Position numbers and translations under genes: made by a program | Assembly: GCF_003473485.1 (NCBI RefSeq) | Contig: NC_053047.1 | Coordinates: 1,999,001 to 2,063,000 of the forward strand | DNA from: Medicago truncatula | Lineage: Eukaryota; Streptophyta; Magnoliopsida; Fabales; Fabaceae | Reading direction: 5' to 3' | Length of the DNA: 64,000 nucleotides | Notes under the pieces: generated by a model | The model's input: only the letters and a program-made list of their open reading frames with translations | The model's database searches: none | What the model was told of the DNA's origin: nothing | In this document: positions 45,601 through 57,121 of the stretch, in pieces | Layout of the letters: each line of letters begins with the position of its first letter | Numbering within the stretch: position 1 is the stretch's first letter

Positions 45601-46890
45601 AATGCAACTTAATTGCTTTTTTTATACTTCTAATTTAAACTATATGCAGTTTCGGTCATCAATTTTTTGAGTCTATCAAGTTCCTCTATGTTTGAAATTT
45701 AGCAAATCCAATCCTACCATCAATTAATTTTCTTTTAACGAAACCATCAAATTCTCATTTTCTATCCAAATAATGAGTATTTATGATGATTTGAGATGTA
45801 AGGTAATTTCAAAAGCTTAAGAGTTAAAATAATAATTTAGTGGAAATTTGATATTTTTGAAGGAATTTGTAGGATCTGATATTAGTGTTTGAAGAAAGCT
45901 ATGAAGCACGGAGACGGACACGACACGATACGGACACTCCGACACCTCTAATAATTTGAAAAAATCACATAATTCAATGCAATTATAAGTGTCGTGTCGT
46001 GTCGGACATGCCTAATCGGAGGAGTGTCCGTGCTTCATAGGAAGAAAGTAAACTTGAGATTACATTTTTATCTTGAGTCAGTTATTATGCTTTGATTGGT
46101 GAGTTGAAATCGAGAGTTCTAAGCAAGAAAACTTGAGTAAAGAAAGCAACGAAAAATAAAGTGATTTAGGGGACTCTGACTCTTGGATAAACAACTTAAT
46201 TAAGCGTTTGTTATACGCTATTTCTATGACAAAGGATAAAACAAAGTCAAACTATTTTCATATAATCTATAAGTTGTTTTCATAAGTTATCCTAGAGAGC
46301 TTATTGAAATAAGCTAAAAACAGCTTATAGACATGCCATAAATTGTTTCTATAAGCTCACTTGAATAGTCTCACAGGTGCTTATGCTAGTAGATTATGCC
46401 AATAGATGAGCTCAAATAAGCCGATCCTATTAGGCCCTCGATCATAAGAAATTAACCATCAAAAGTGGCTCGTACATTACTACATTAGCTATATAGTATA
46501 TGAACTAAAAGTAGTTTTAAACTTTTAATCCTTGTCATTTTCTAGAAATTGAAGTGATGATACACATACAATTTAATATCTTGCTATAGCTAAGCTTTTT
46601 ATATAAGGGGTCAAGTGCTCTTGATATTCTGGCAGACATTTTAAGATGTGACATTTTATTAGCTTAAACATTATGCAATGAGTTTGATTTTTACTTAACT
46701 CTGGTTAATGACTTTTTGTGCTTATTATGTTTAGTTGGAAAAGCAGACAACAATTCAAGCTACAGGAGTGGCTTCTAGTCTGGTAGAAATCATACAAGGT
46801 TTAGGCTTCAAATTACAGACATTAAATCTCAGTTTTGATGATGAAGATGCTGCAGCAGTTGATGATGAAGATGTTGCAGCATTTGCCTAG
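42678..46890 (+). CDS. Plastid-targeted HMA-fold protein without the CxxC motif
   Basis: Exons are 42,678-42,995, 44,641-44,694, 45,362-45,421 and 46,735-46,890, all phase 0 with GT-AG borders, giving 195 residues. Residues 1 to about 55 are Ser/Thr-rich with few acids (MATLLSSSSLHSIRLSSSTI), a typical chloroplast transit peptide. A Gln/Glu-rich linker follows to about 85. Residues about 100-180 look like a heavy-metal-associated ferredoxin-like fold (TLNETAVPPLRKALEETEGV, LKVNVFEGLATLELEKQTTI, then an IIQGLGF helix). The metal-binding CxxC loop between first strand and helix is absent, so metal carriage is unlikely. The tail repeats DDEDAAA/DDEDVAA. From memory it matches Arabidopsis At5g14910, a neighbour of GASA14, as here. 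The exact function is not known to me. Confidence 0.8.
43370..43640. mobile_element. GTGTAGACA...GTGTCGTGT MITE with an internal duplication, intron 1 of the HMA gene
   Basis: A block of about 68 bp (AATCTATGAAG, GTGTAGACA, AGACATGACACT, CGGT) occurs twice head to tail (about 43,378 and 43,446). It is followed by the right-hand half (TGGTGTCGTGTTGG...GTCGGACACTAGACACA). It is related to 45,899-46,040. Confidence 0.6.
43956..44094 (+). repeat. Dispersed LTR-like repeat, copy 2, intron 1 of the HMA gene
   Basis: It is related to 39,831-39,943: AAGGCCTACACTGTTATTCT, TTTCACATGTCCATGTTCC and TTTGGGGTAATAGATGGTAC. It ends just before the TRIM. Confidence 0.55.
44097..44441 (+). mobile_element. Complete TRIM retrotransposon, 345 bp, in intron 1 of the HMA gene
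   Basis: Two short LTRs at 44,097-44,219 and 44,321-44,441 both start TGTTGAGAGTC and end AAATT.TAAGA, with TTATAAG...TTTTGTAGGGTT inside. Directly after the first LTR is TGGTATTAGAGCC (44,220-44,232), a primer-binding site for initiator tRNA-Met. About 100 bp of non-coding interior follows, with a purine-rich GGGTGTGACAGG before the second LTR. The flanks TTTCC and TTCTC are an imperfect target duplication. LTRs have diverged (about 75% by eye), so the insertion is old. Confidence 0.85.
45899..46040. mobile_element. hAT-type MITE with 8-bp target duplication, intron 3 of the HMA gene
   Basis: The ends CTATGAAGCACGG and CCGTGCTTCATAG are perfect inverted repeats. GAAGAAAG flanks both sides (45,891-45,898 and 46,041-46,048), an 8-bp duplication as in hAT elements. 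The element is 142 bp, with inner GACACGACAC / GTGTCGTGTCGTGTC arms. Confidence 0.88.
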
Positions 46891-47331
46891 ACTAATGTTG
46901 CAGCAGCTAGCCTGTTCAAATTTTCCTGATTAAAGCCTAATGCACTAACTTTTGTTTGTATAGGCCTGATTAAGGGTATGAATTAACCCTGATTAAGGGT
47001 TAGCATTTCCCTTATTATCATTATTGTTACTTTTTCGTGAAAAATTCGAAATATGATAAAAACCTTCACTTATTGAGAACTTTATCTTAAATGAGAAGAC
47101 ACCATTGGCATTATAGCAACTAGCCAATTTTCACATCTTGCAGATGAAGTAAATTTTCATATACAAGAACATCAACGATTAATGGATTTTTTATTCATTA
47201 TTGTTGTATTTTCAATTTTTAATCAGTACCTAGGCTTATGAAGATTCATTAATAAAAGTCTTATTCAATTTTCTAATCCTATGTTTGGAAAACTACAAAA
47301 ACATAGTAGCACCGCGCATCTACTTGAAGTT

Positions 47332-47625
47332 TCAATTCTTAGCTTCCATAAAGTCAAACATAACCTTGAGTTTCTGGTTCAAATCCGGATGAAGATGTTC
47401 AAACCTAGTAATATCAACATCGTTGGTTGAACTGGGTCTTATGGACTTGACTAGGGATGCTTTAAGTTGAGAGGTTTCGATAATCATTGTTCCGGTTACG
47501 AAAATTTCATCAATTTCATATATTGCGACTCGCTTTATACAAAAAGTCAAAAACATCACACATATGGAAACATTGAGCAGAAGAGTAATTAAGTAAAAAT
47601 AGGTGAAGAAGAATGCAACATACAA
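47332..47625 (-). other. Unidentified open frame (97 codons)
   Basis: The first 35 residues are hydrophobic and may be read-through of an intron or chance. The last 60 (ending EHLHPDLNQKLKVMFDFMEAKN) look protein-like in composition and use several CpG codons unlike the surroundings. I do not recognise the family. It could be the last exon of a minus-strand gene or a captured gene fragment. It starts about 440 bp past the end of the HMA-fold gene and points toward it. Confidence 0.25.
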
Positions 47626-47768
47626 GGAAAATACATATACAATTAAATCAAATTAGGGGAAAGCAAAACTGGAGTAAAATAAATACAATCTATTTCATCA
47701 ATCCAAACATGTTTTAGAAGACTTTATTCATGTATGGACTGGAACTTTAACTAGTTGTAATTAATTAC

Positions 47769-47935
47769 CAACCAACTCTTGCAAGTAATGTGGCCATCAT
47801 TTTTAAATTAGGCTAGTGGTACCATAGTTGATTGTTCCTCATATTTTGTACTGCCATACCAATTATTATTGAATGAGGCCACAAAATTCAGATTTAATTA
47901 CCATATCTACTACTATAGTACGCACACTCAGCTCA
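47769..47935 (+). repeat. Dispersed repeat, copy 1 (partner at 62,976)
   Basis: CCAACTCTTGCAAGTAA, AAATTAGGCT, GTTGATTGTTCCT, TGAATGAGGCCAC and GATTTAATTACCATA recur at 62,976-63,124 in the same order. No ends or coding content are visible. Confidence 0.6.
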
Positions 47936-48563
47936 AGGATTTGATCCAGTGAGATAGATTTTGGATCAGGAGATTTTAAGCCACTGTCTCTGAATAGAAG
48001 TAAATATAAATATTTTTGGATAATTTAAGTACTTAACTATTTGACTGCTTCTTTTTCCTGTCGTATGAGTTTCTTGCATGTTCTATGCAGTTTGGATTAT
48101 GGAATTCGAAAGACATAAACATTTCATAAAAATCTTCAAAAACACGTTAAAATATTTCGGATTGTAGAATCCGAATAATACGCGCATAAATTCATAAGGT
48201 GGAAAAAATAATAGCATAACTATTTTGAACCAAAACACATTCACCTGGAATCATATAATAAACTTTTGTGACAAATTGATGATATTAAATAGATATATAT
48301 TTTGTATTATTATAAATTATTTTTAGGGATATAAAATGTATTTTCAGTTGTCATCCTTACTAACTAGAGTCCAAACAAAAGTCAACAATTAGTACTATAG
48401 TTTCACTACTGTCCTATCTTTTTGTGATATTGCTTGCTGGCAATAGGCAATGGGTCAGCTCAAGAAGAACCTTTTTTCTGAAAAAGTTATGTCTTCATTT
48501 TATTTCCATGTGCTATGTTACTAAATAGATCAACCTAATCCCAATTAAGAACAAAAAATTTCT

Positions 48564-48581
48564 CCCCCATAAGTATGGGGG
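48564..48581. repeat. Perfect 8-bp stem hairpin
   Basis: CCCCCATAAGTATGGGGG is self-complementary with a 2-base loop. It lies in intergenic DNA and no function is evident. Confidence 0.6.
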
Positions 48582-49355
48582 AATCCTATGCCTATGGTAA
48601 CATTGTCAGCATACCAAATAAATGTTTGCAACTAGGCATCATAGGATTCGAATCAAAAAATGAAAAGATCAAATTGGCCATTGGGATTGGGAGACAACTT
48701 ATGCCAACCAAATAAATTGAAAATAAAATGAACTGTGTTTGTGTTTCGATTCCCCCCTATTGAATATTGGTGTTAAACGAAATTGGATATTAAAAAATGA
48801 ATTAAAATAAGAGTTTAATACAAAGACTAGTAATATAATTAGGCATGGCAATGTGGCGGAATGCGGAAGGGTTTTACATTCCTCGTCTTCATACTCTACT
48901 CTCATATATTTGTCTGTTATCCTATCTATATCCAGTGGGAATAAAAAATTGAAGTATCTTAACACTTTTTCTTTTGTTACAAGGCTAAGTCAAATTGATT
49001 GAATTCAATAGTTAATAAATTTTCGAATTGATCAAAGAACACGACTTTAAATCATGACGGACACAATTTTTAATTAAATTTTACTTGAACTCCGAATTAT
49101 TTGAGTCTTTTTTTTTTTTTCTTTCGGAAACTATATCGTTGAAACTAAAAGGAAGTTTCAATTATCTTTGAGGACCTTAATTAATTGGTAGTATTACCAA
49201 CTTCTTTAAACTTGTACGTTAAATAGTACTATATTGTCAGCTTCTTATTAAGCTGTTTATTAGTGGAGCTTCTATCAAGTTGCAATAATGTTTTATTTTG
49301 ACAAGTTGTTATAACTTTTTTTTATAATGCAAGTTGTTATAATATTAAACAGTAC

Positions 49356-50011
49356 ACAACTGAGATTTTGCTATTGAAACAATATCATATATTTTAACTA
49401 ATTATATATAATTAACTCTCTGGTTAGTTTTTTTTTTGACAATCATTTCTCTGGTTAGTTAGAGATATGAGATTGAGGTTTTTTTGACAGGATACGAGAT
49501 TGAAGTATGTTATTTGAATAATCTTTTCAAAAAAATTTATAGGACAACTAAAGATATATATAAAAATTGTAGATATTGATACAAAAGTAAAAACACGACT
49601 AGAGTGTATGAGAAAGAGTTATCCTAAACAATTATCGTAAAATGTCTTCGCTAAATCTAACTGCTACGACATGCCCGCGGACCATTCAATTATTCCAGCT
49701 CAGTTATGAACATTGCACATGAAATCACATGAACTATACCTTATTTGAGAAATGTAAGAACAATTACCAAGTTTTTCTTGAGCATGGAGCAATTAACAGT
49801 TAACATGTCTTCTACTTCAGGTTTCAAATTTGTATGCTATAATGGTATTATCGAGCAATATTTTATATGGAAAATGTTAGATATCAAAAATGATTTTATA
49901 AAAAAAGATTCAAGAATGACATGGTAGAATCACCTTTATAAAATCAACTAGAGAGTTAATTATAATTAATTAAAATATATGATATTGTTTCAATGCCAAA
50001 ATCTCAGTTGT
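49356..50011. mobile_element. Foldback MITE of 656 bp
   Basis: ACAACTGAGATTTTGCTATT at the left and AATGCCAAAATCTCAGTTGT at the right are inverted. The arms continue through GAAACAATATCATATATTTT to about 70 bp. No target duplication is clear. The plus-strand ORF at 49,745-49,927 lies inside and has no recognisable motif. Confidence 0.7.
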
Positions 50012-50019
50012 CAAAAAAA

Positions 50020-51500
50020 TCTTTTTAAATTACCGGTAGGTTTATATATTGGGTCTAATCATCCTTATAAAATCAACTTTTTTTTTTGTTGAGGGGATTA
50101 TAAAATCAACTTGTAAGATAAGAGTTACATCTCTTTAATGATTCTTATTAGATTTTATCTTTATTCAATGTGAAAGTTAAATTTTTTTTCAAATACTCAT
50201 CCAATACTATTAAGCTTGATGCGTGGATGACCCAAAACAATAAGCTTTGACATTTTAAACGATTGGAAAATGATTTTTTTTATGTTTTAGATGATAGTAA
50301 TTTTTATCTTATATAAAACATAACCTAGGATATCTATAGAAATATTTATATAAAGTTCATCATGTTAACGAGTGTAATAAGAATATCGTTTAAAAAATGC
50401 ATGAAAGAAATGTTGTTTTGATAATATAAGGTAAATACTTTTCAAGTCATGATTTTATCATTTTTTACGTAAAAATTACTTGTTTTGATTCCTTAAACAA
50501 TATTCTAAGGTATTTGTGTTAACATTTTTCTTTATATATGATACTAAAAAATGATGATGTATAATCAATTTGACATAAAGAGTGTTTCAAACACTTTCTT
50601 TTCAACACGCTCCAACATTCATTTATTTATTGAATAAAGTTAATATAAGTTCTACATTTTGAAAATGAGTTCCAAATATTGTGATCGAATTCATATGGAT
50701 TTCATTCAATAATGAGTGAGTGATAAAAAAAATAAGTACATTGGTCATTGTTTTTGTACCTAATTCTCAAATTGATGATTGACTTTATTAATAACTTAAA
50801 ATAGTCTCTGTTTATGTTAAATATTTCTAAGATTGGTCCCAAGTCTATTAGTATTTTATATAAAAAAAATATACATTAAAAGCATAAAATTTAAATTTGA
50901 ATTTTTAATAAGTGGTAATGTTAATGTCCTTTCAAAAAAAAAAAAATGGTGATGATGTGTGGGGAGAAATATGTGTTTGTACTTTGTTTTTGTCATCATA
51001 CAATTACTAGTCTCTAGCTGACAGATGCTCCACGTACAAAATATGGAAGAAACTTACGCAAGCTAACAACAAGTTGTAATGTAGATGCAATGCACAAAGA
51101 TCAAGAAGACTCCATTGTGTGTGTGAATGAATGATAATTGCGAACTCTGCAATCCATTTGATGCTGTTTTCTCGTCATAAAGTTGACTTAAAAATATGAC
51201 AAATTAAAATGGTAAATTCACCAGTAACATGACAGCCTCGTTTTGGCCCCTGTTCCTCCATTTTTAGTCACTTCCATTTCCCACTTACCAGCTAGCTATG
51301 AGCTGTGAACACACTTGCAACTTGCCACTATAGTGTGTACTAGATTCAAATTTAATAGTATATGTTTGATACGACGATGTTTGTCAAAATCACGACTATT
51401 CAACGTGTTTTTGATGAATTCATCGTGATATCAAACATCATCGTGATCGAGTTAGTATATTGATTATATCATCATACTTCCTCTAACCACATTTGTGTTT
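50020..51500. other. Intergenic stretch upstream of the GASA14-like gene
   Basis: I saw AT-rich DNA with short duplications (TTATAAAATCAACTT twice near 50,071-50,113) and a small foldback at 51,360-51,455 related to the one at 25,600. No exon was found. Confidence 0.45.
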
Positions 51501-51674
51501 GATTTGTTAAATGGTATGTACTAGGCAGAACAACACAATATAAGACATAATAACATATGATAAACTTTTATTATATTGAATAATTTTTGGTTGAAAAAAA
51601 GCTATTATTGAATTTTAGATAATTTATCGATGAGACAAAAAGTTGTGTTGTGGTTTAGTAGCGGACAAAAAATT

Positions 51675-51850
51675 ATATTTTTGTCCTGTCTCTTACCTTC
51701 AATTTGTCCTGTTCAAAAAAACTGTTTTATAAATCAAACATCGTACAACTTAAGTTTCGTACATATTTTTGTCCTGTCTTTTACCTCCAGTTTATCTTGT
51801 TCCAGAAACAATTTTTCAAATCAAACATTGTATAACTTCAATTGTTTTGT
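51675..51850 (+). repeat. Tandem duplication of about 89 bp
   Basis: TATTTTTGTCCTGTCT begins both units (51,675 and 51,764). They share TTACCT.CA, TGTTC and AAATCAAACAT.GTA.AACTT in order. The open frame running through it is a by-product of the repeat. Confidence 0.7.
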
Positions 51851-52390
51851 CTTATCCTTTATTTTTTTTAGTAAATCAAATGCAATATAAGACTTGTCCG
51901 TAAGCTTTATACACTACCAAACTTAGTTAAACATTTTGCTACAAAGAAAGAAGGCCTAATCTATGTCTTAAACCAAGTTGAACTTAATGATGCATATTTG
52001 TAAAAATCAAATTGGACTTGACTAGTGAGTTTGTCAAACCAAGGTGCCTTAGTCAAAAAAAACATCTCATTGTTTCTAAAATCTAACATGCATCTAATGT
52101 ACGGTCCAATTCTAACTCAAAAAGATAAACCTTACGTTCAACACAATTTAATGTCAATAGCATAATATATAGATTAGTGGCATCACATTCTCTTATGAGA
52201 AACTAGATATACTAGTTTAGTAGACACAATGTTATAGAGGCACGTGGGTAGAACCTGTATACACCTAAACAATTTCTTCTCGTACTTTTTTTATTTATTT
52301 TTTTAATGAATATATCATCTTGTACTTTGTACATTACATTATTAATTTAATGCACCTAACCTTTATTTTCTCTCGACCCATCCTTGACCT

Positions 52391-52400
52391 CTATATAATT
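52391..52400 (+). promoter_or_regulatory. Probable TATA box of the GASA14-like gene
   Basis: CTATATAATT lies 84 bp before the first ATG of the gene, a normal spacing for a short plant leader. Confidence 0.65.
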
Positions 52401-52474
52401 GAAAGACTAGTAGTTGCTTCAAGTAACACTCACTACATAGTAGCTCTTCACACTTCTTCCATACTTTCTTGTCC

Positions 52475-54752
52475 ATGCTTCAAAAAATGGTTTCAAAATC
52501 CATTTTTCTTCTAGGCATTTTTCTTGTGCTGGCCACTAAGGTATAATCTTTATTCTACTTTTCACTTACTCATCATTTGAACATATATATCTACTTAGAA
52601 GATGGATTTTTTTATTTTCTTGATTAAGAGTTAAAAGGTTTTTCATTTGAACATACCAAATATTTTTCTTGATTTAGTGTTTTATTTAACTTGAATATAA
52701 TACACTAATGTTAATATAATATATCTTTATGTGCAGGTTTATTCTTATGATGAAGATCTCAAGATAGTGGTATTTCAAACTTATAAAATATTTCCCTTTC
52801 TATTTTTGTTTGATTAAGTCCTTTCTTATATAGTATTGTCACTATCTAGATTTTTTTTTTCATAAATAATATTAAACATTAATAGTGTTCTAATCTAGCT
52901 TATTATGCATTTCATTTTCTAAGAAAAACTTTATTACACTTCCATTATTAAAAAAGCAGACCAAAAGCTCTGTTTTTCTAAGATAAATTAGGTTAAAATC
53001 TAAAACTAAAAAGAATAATGGGGAGATAAAAAAAGAGTAATTAACACTGTTAAAAATATAGCACATTTTTATTACTCTACATAGAATGTACCTTGATATA
53101 TACCTACCTTACTCCTACCTCTTTTTTTTTTTTTTTTTAAAGAAAAATAGTAGTTGTTTTTCCTACATTTCCCTAACCTCATGTATCAAACAAGGAAAAT
53201 ATAAAAAGATAAGTTAAATCCATCAAACTAGGGGTGGGTGGGACTTCAATGACTTTGTATTGGGTGAATACTTAGTGCATATGTAGATTCATCGTGTTAC
53301 CATGATTTTGTCAAATTTATTGCAACGTAACACTCTAGATTTTGAATTAAGACATTAAATATACAAATGAGTGCATCTACAATAACACCACAATTGTACT
53401 ATGGATGAGACATTAAAAATACAATGTTACCATTTTATATGTTCACCTAAAAAAAATTATGGGTGTGATTAATTATAATGGGAATGTTACCATTTTTTTT
53501 TGAAGGATGGATGGAAATGTTACCATGATTTTGTCAAATTCACTCTATACATACAATGAGTGTCTAGAAGTTAGCATTTTTTATTTTTTTTGAGAGAAAG
53601 AAGTTAGAATTTTTCTTGTGAAGAAAACCTAGAAAATTACTAATGTGATATTTGGTGCAGGTGAACTATGTAAATCCTACAGCTCCACCAAGTCCTATAG
53701 TAACACCACCTTCTCCAGTGAAGGCACCACCAACACCACCTTTAGTTAAATCACCACCTATTGTGAAAGCACCTTCTCCACCATTGGTGAAAACACCACC
53801 ATATCAATCACCACCAGTGAAACCAACACCACCTATTGTGAAATCACCTCCTTCTCCACCATTGGTAAAATCACCACCTTATCAATCACCACCTATTGTT
53901 AAGGCACCTTCTCCCCCTCTAGTGAAACCAACTCCACCTATTGTGAAATCACCTCCTTCTCCTCCTTTGGTGAAAACACCACCTTATCAATCACCACCTA
54001 TAGTGAAGGCACCACCAACTCCTCCACCTATTGTGAAAACACCTCCTTATCAATCACCACCAATAGTTAAACCACCAGTTGCTCCATCTCCACCACCTAC
54101 TCCAATAGTCAAATCATGGAAGGGTAAGTCAATTTCCATTTACATGTCTTTAATATGTAACATTTTAATAACACATAAGACTATGTTCATGTTTCTAAAT
54201 TGTGGTCTCAATATAATAGTTTAGAATTTAGAACCATACTTAACCACTAAAATTTTAGTATAAATATTTATATAAAAAGATATGATTAGATGTTTGGCAT
54301 AAAAAAAATTTGCAATTTTTTTGGTACTAGAGAGGACCACATGCCTAACTTAGTAACTCTACTTGTACATAGTAATTGAATTCTAAGACTTGTACATATG
54401 TCCAATTTAGTTTACATTTTTATTTTATTTGAAAGAACATTTTATTTATTATATATCAAGTATCTTAAATTCACATATATATTGTGGTAACATGTTAGTG
54501 AAAAGTAGTGATTAATCTTGGATTTTTTATGTTAATTAGTGATTAATTATTTTTATTTTGTGGGCAGATTGCATTCCACTATGTGGTTATAGGTGCCAAA
54601 AACATTCTAGGCAAAACACATGCATAAGAGCATGCATGACTTGTTGTGACCGGTGCAAATGTGTTCCTCCAGGAACTTATGGTAATAGAGAAAAATGTGG
54701 CAAGTGTTACACTGATATGGTGACTCATGGCAATAGACCTAAGTGTCCATAG
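52475..54752 (+). CDS. GASA14: GASA14-like protein: proline-rich linker plus GASA domain
   Basis: Exons are 52,475-52,540, 52,737-52,769, 53,661-54,123 and 54,568-54,752, giving 248 residues. Residues 1 to about 24 form a secretory signal peptide (SIFLLGIFLVLA core). A second in-frame ATG at 52,487 would shorten it by four residues. Residues about 34-187 are a proline-rich wall-type domain built from PPIVKSPPSPPLVK and PPYQSPPIVK units. Residues 189-248 are the GASA/Snakin domain with all 12 cysteines, including CCDRCKCVPPGTYGN and a KCP end. GASA proteins are secreted, gibberellin-responsive cysteine-rich peptides. The proline-rich plus GASA layout is that of Arabidopsis GASA14 (At5g14920), reported to act in leaf growth and redox balance. 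The last intron separates the two domains. Confidence 0.93.
53694..54090 (+). repeat. Proline-rich repeat array in exon 3 of the GASA14-like gene
   Basis: Units of about 14-22 codons such as PPIVKSPPSPPLVK and PPYQSPPIVKAP recur about four times at the DNA level (CACCTTATCAATCACCACCT, CCTATTGTGAAATCACCTCC). The repeat is in frame and could vary in length between lines. Confidence 0.85.
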
Positions 54753-54759
54753 ATACATA

Positions 54760-56390
54760 CATATGCACCTATATGTAATGGTTTCTAAGCTTGTGTAATA
54801 GTAATCATGCTTAAGTTACTAATATGTTGTTAATCAATTATTACAAGTTCAACACTTTTTGTGTTGTCTATGTAATATGATCCTTGTGGTCCAAGAATTT
54901 TGAATTTATATTGAAATTAAATGGTATTGTTATGGAAGCATATTTTGCTAGTGGAAATTTAGGAGTACAATTATTATGATATCAACATGACATTGATAAA
55001 TTTGATTTTCATTTCTGGGAAGTAGGAACATCTTTTTTATATTCTTGTTTTGTCCTTATGATGGCATGGATTGATCCATGGGGTCACCTATATAAATTAT
55101 GACATCTACCTTTGTCAGGTTGCCTTCAATAAAGTCACCCAATTAATTGGAAAACAAGTTGTTTTTCACATCTTTACTTAAAGGTTAAAGGTGTCCTAAA
55201 GATAGGACCTAGTTGGTGCATTTTACTACACGTTTAGGAGTATGTATTTTTGAGAGATATTGATATTCATTTTTACATAAAGGAACAAATCAGTTGGACA
55301 ATGTTGCATGATTGAATGAGCGACAAAATTGATAAAATAGATTAATAAAGTGAAAAATATGATAGGTTAAAAGTAAAGGACTCACTCAGTCAATTAGCCA
55401 TGACAATCAAACTCATATATGTGAGTATTCGTCCGAACCAAGTCTAATTTGACAGGTTTTTTCCATTTTGAATGAGTTTAAGTATTGGTTTAGATTTCCT
55501 CAATTATTAGACACGGATACGGGATGGTTAACATAAATATAGATACGCATTCTGAACCCATAACCCAAATCCATCTCGAATGAAGAAAATAAGTTTATTA
55601 CCCCTTTTATATAGATAGAAACTCAAGCTTTAAATCATTTCACTTACAGAGTTAAAGTCTCGGTATTTTAGATCACACTCAGTTATCATAGTTCTCTCTT
55701 TTCTCCTTCCATATCTCACACTCTTGGCCTCTCTTTTCTCCTTCACAAAAGCCATCCGATGACCATCATCTCTTTGCTAGATAATGTGTTACAACATTGC
55801 GCTCTCGACTAAAAAATACTTTTATTTTTATTAAAAAAAATATCCACTGCGGAGATTGGGATGAGACAGGGATACCCAAATTCGTCAGAGACGGGGATAA
55901 GATTCGATTTCTCATCTCTGTTGAATATGAGTAAGGTAACATGTAAGTATATGATAGTAGGATAGGGGAACCGAGAAAATAAAATCCGTCCTCATCTTAC
56001 CTCATTCTTATGCCTACATTTAATGAACCTCTATCTATTTCCGGACCAACACCCTAATAGACCGCATAAATCACACCCCACAAACAAATTATGAATACTT
56101 TCCTATGAGCCACAGCCACTTACACGTGCAAGAATTTTGTCGAATTACTCCTTGCTGAACCAGTATCACAAGCATGGAATTTATTCCAAACAAAATTATC
56201 TCCATCCAGCCCTAATATTTGTGGTTTTTTTTGTTCATCCCTTTTCAATATAGCCAATTGACTTCATACGAGAAGGTCCATAGAGTATAAGATCATATTA
56301 TCCGAAAGTTAGATAAAATCATTGTAGTTCAACACACACAAACATCATTAAATACGTAGTAAATACTTAACTAATTGTGACTTCGGTGTT
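54760..56390. other. Intergenic stretch after the GASA14-like gene
   Basis: No exon was recognised. 55,440-55,590 and 55,850-56,020 carry GACACGGATACGGGATGG-like and AGACGGGGATAAG words that resemble worn DNA-transposon ends, but complete elements cannot be defined. Confidence 0.45.
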
Positions 56391-56668
56391 ATATATTTCT
56401 TCTGTCTCTAATTATAAGACTATTAACAAAATAAAATTTGTCCATTATACAAATTTTTAGTTGCTTATATTACTTTTTTTTCTTCCAAATATGATAGAAA
56501 AATAGAACAGGAAGAAGAGTAATGGAATAGGAAAGATCGGAGAAGGAAGGGAAGTTAGAAAATCACATAGGAAGAAATGCTAACAAGCCCGAAGAAGGAA
56601 AGGCAATCAGGTAGTCATACACCACATTAAGTGAAATATCATCTTCACATTTCAATTTGATACACCCT

Positions 56669-56690
56669 ATATATATATATATATATATAA
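56669..56690. repeat. (TA)n microsatellite
   Basis: A pure TA run of about eleven units. Similar runs are at 57,605-57,620 and 57,668-57,680. Confidence 0.85.
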
Positions 56691-57074
56691 TAACTGGGCT
56701 GAGCTAGTGTGGCAATAGCCACACCCAACCTTGAAGGGATCCTCCCCTGCTCATAATATTCTAATTTCAACCTCGCAAACAAAATGAGAACCAGTTTAAG
56801 CTTTAGATTGTTGCCTTTCAAATTAGATTGTTGCACTCATAATATTTACATTTTGGCTTAAATGTTTCTCATATTCTAATTTGATCACTAATAGAATCAG
56901 TTTTGGTGAAGCTTAAACAACATAGCTTTCTCTAGGGCACTCATACAAAGAAGGTCCAAAATCACGCTCTAAGGCTCGTGTTAAATCAAGCCATGAATGA
57001 AACGGGTGGGACGTTTGCATCATTTGGAACCAAGGATAAGGAGGAACAACCCTCTAATGATAAATCCAAATGTA

Positions 57075-57121
57075 TTGTTAATGTATGTATCTTAATGATA
57101 AATAGGTACATACATTAACAA
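57075..57121. repeat. Hairpin with a 15-bp perfect stem
   Basis: TTGTTAATGTATGTA (57,075-57,089) pairs perfectly with TACATACATTAACAA (57,107-57,121) across a 17-base loop. The stem is short for a microRNA precursor. A larger imperfect inverted repeat surrounds it: CTTTCAAATTAGATTGTTGC at about 56,816 and its complement at about 57,279. Confidence 0.6.

Noticed and set aside
56395..56470. Possible second Stowaway MITE (TTCTTCTGTCTCTAATTATAAG)
   Set aside because: Only one end resembles the element at 19,480, and no inverted partner was found within 500 bp.
57075..57121. MicroRNA precursor
   Set aside because: The perfect 15-bp stem is too short, and no extended imperfect stem typical of plant precursors is adjacent.
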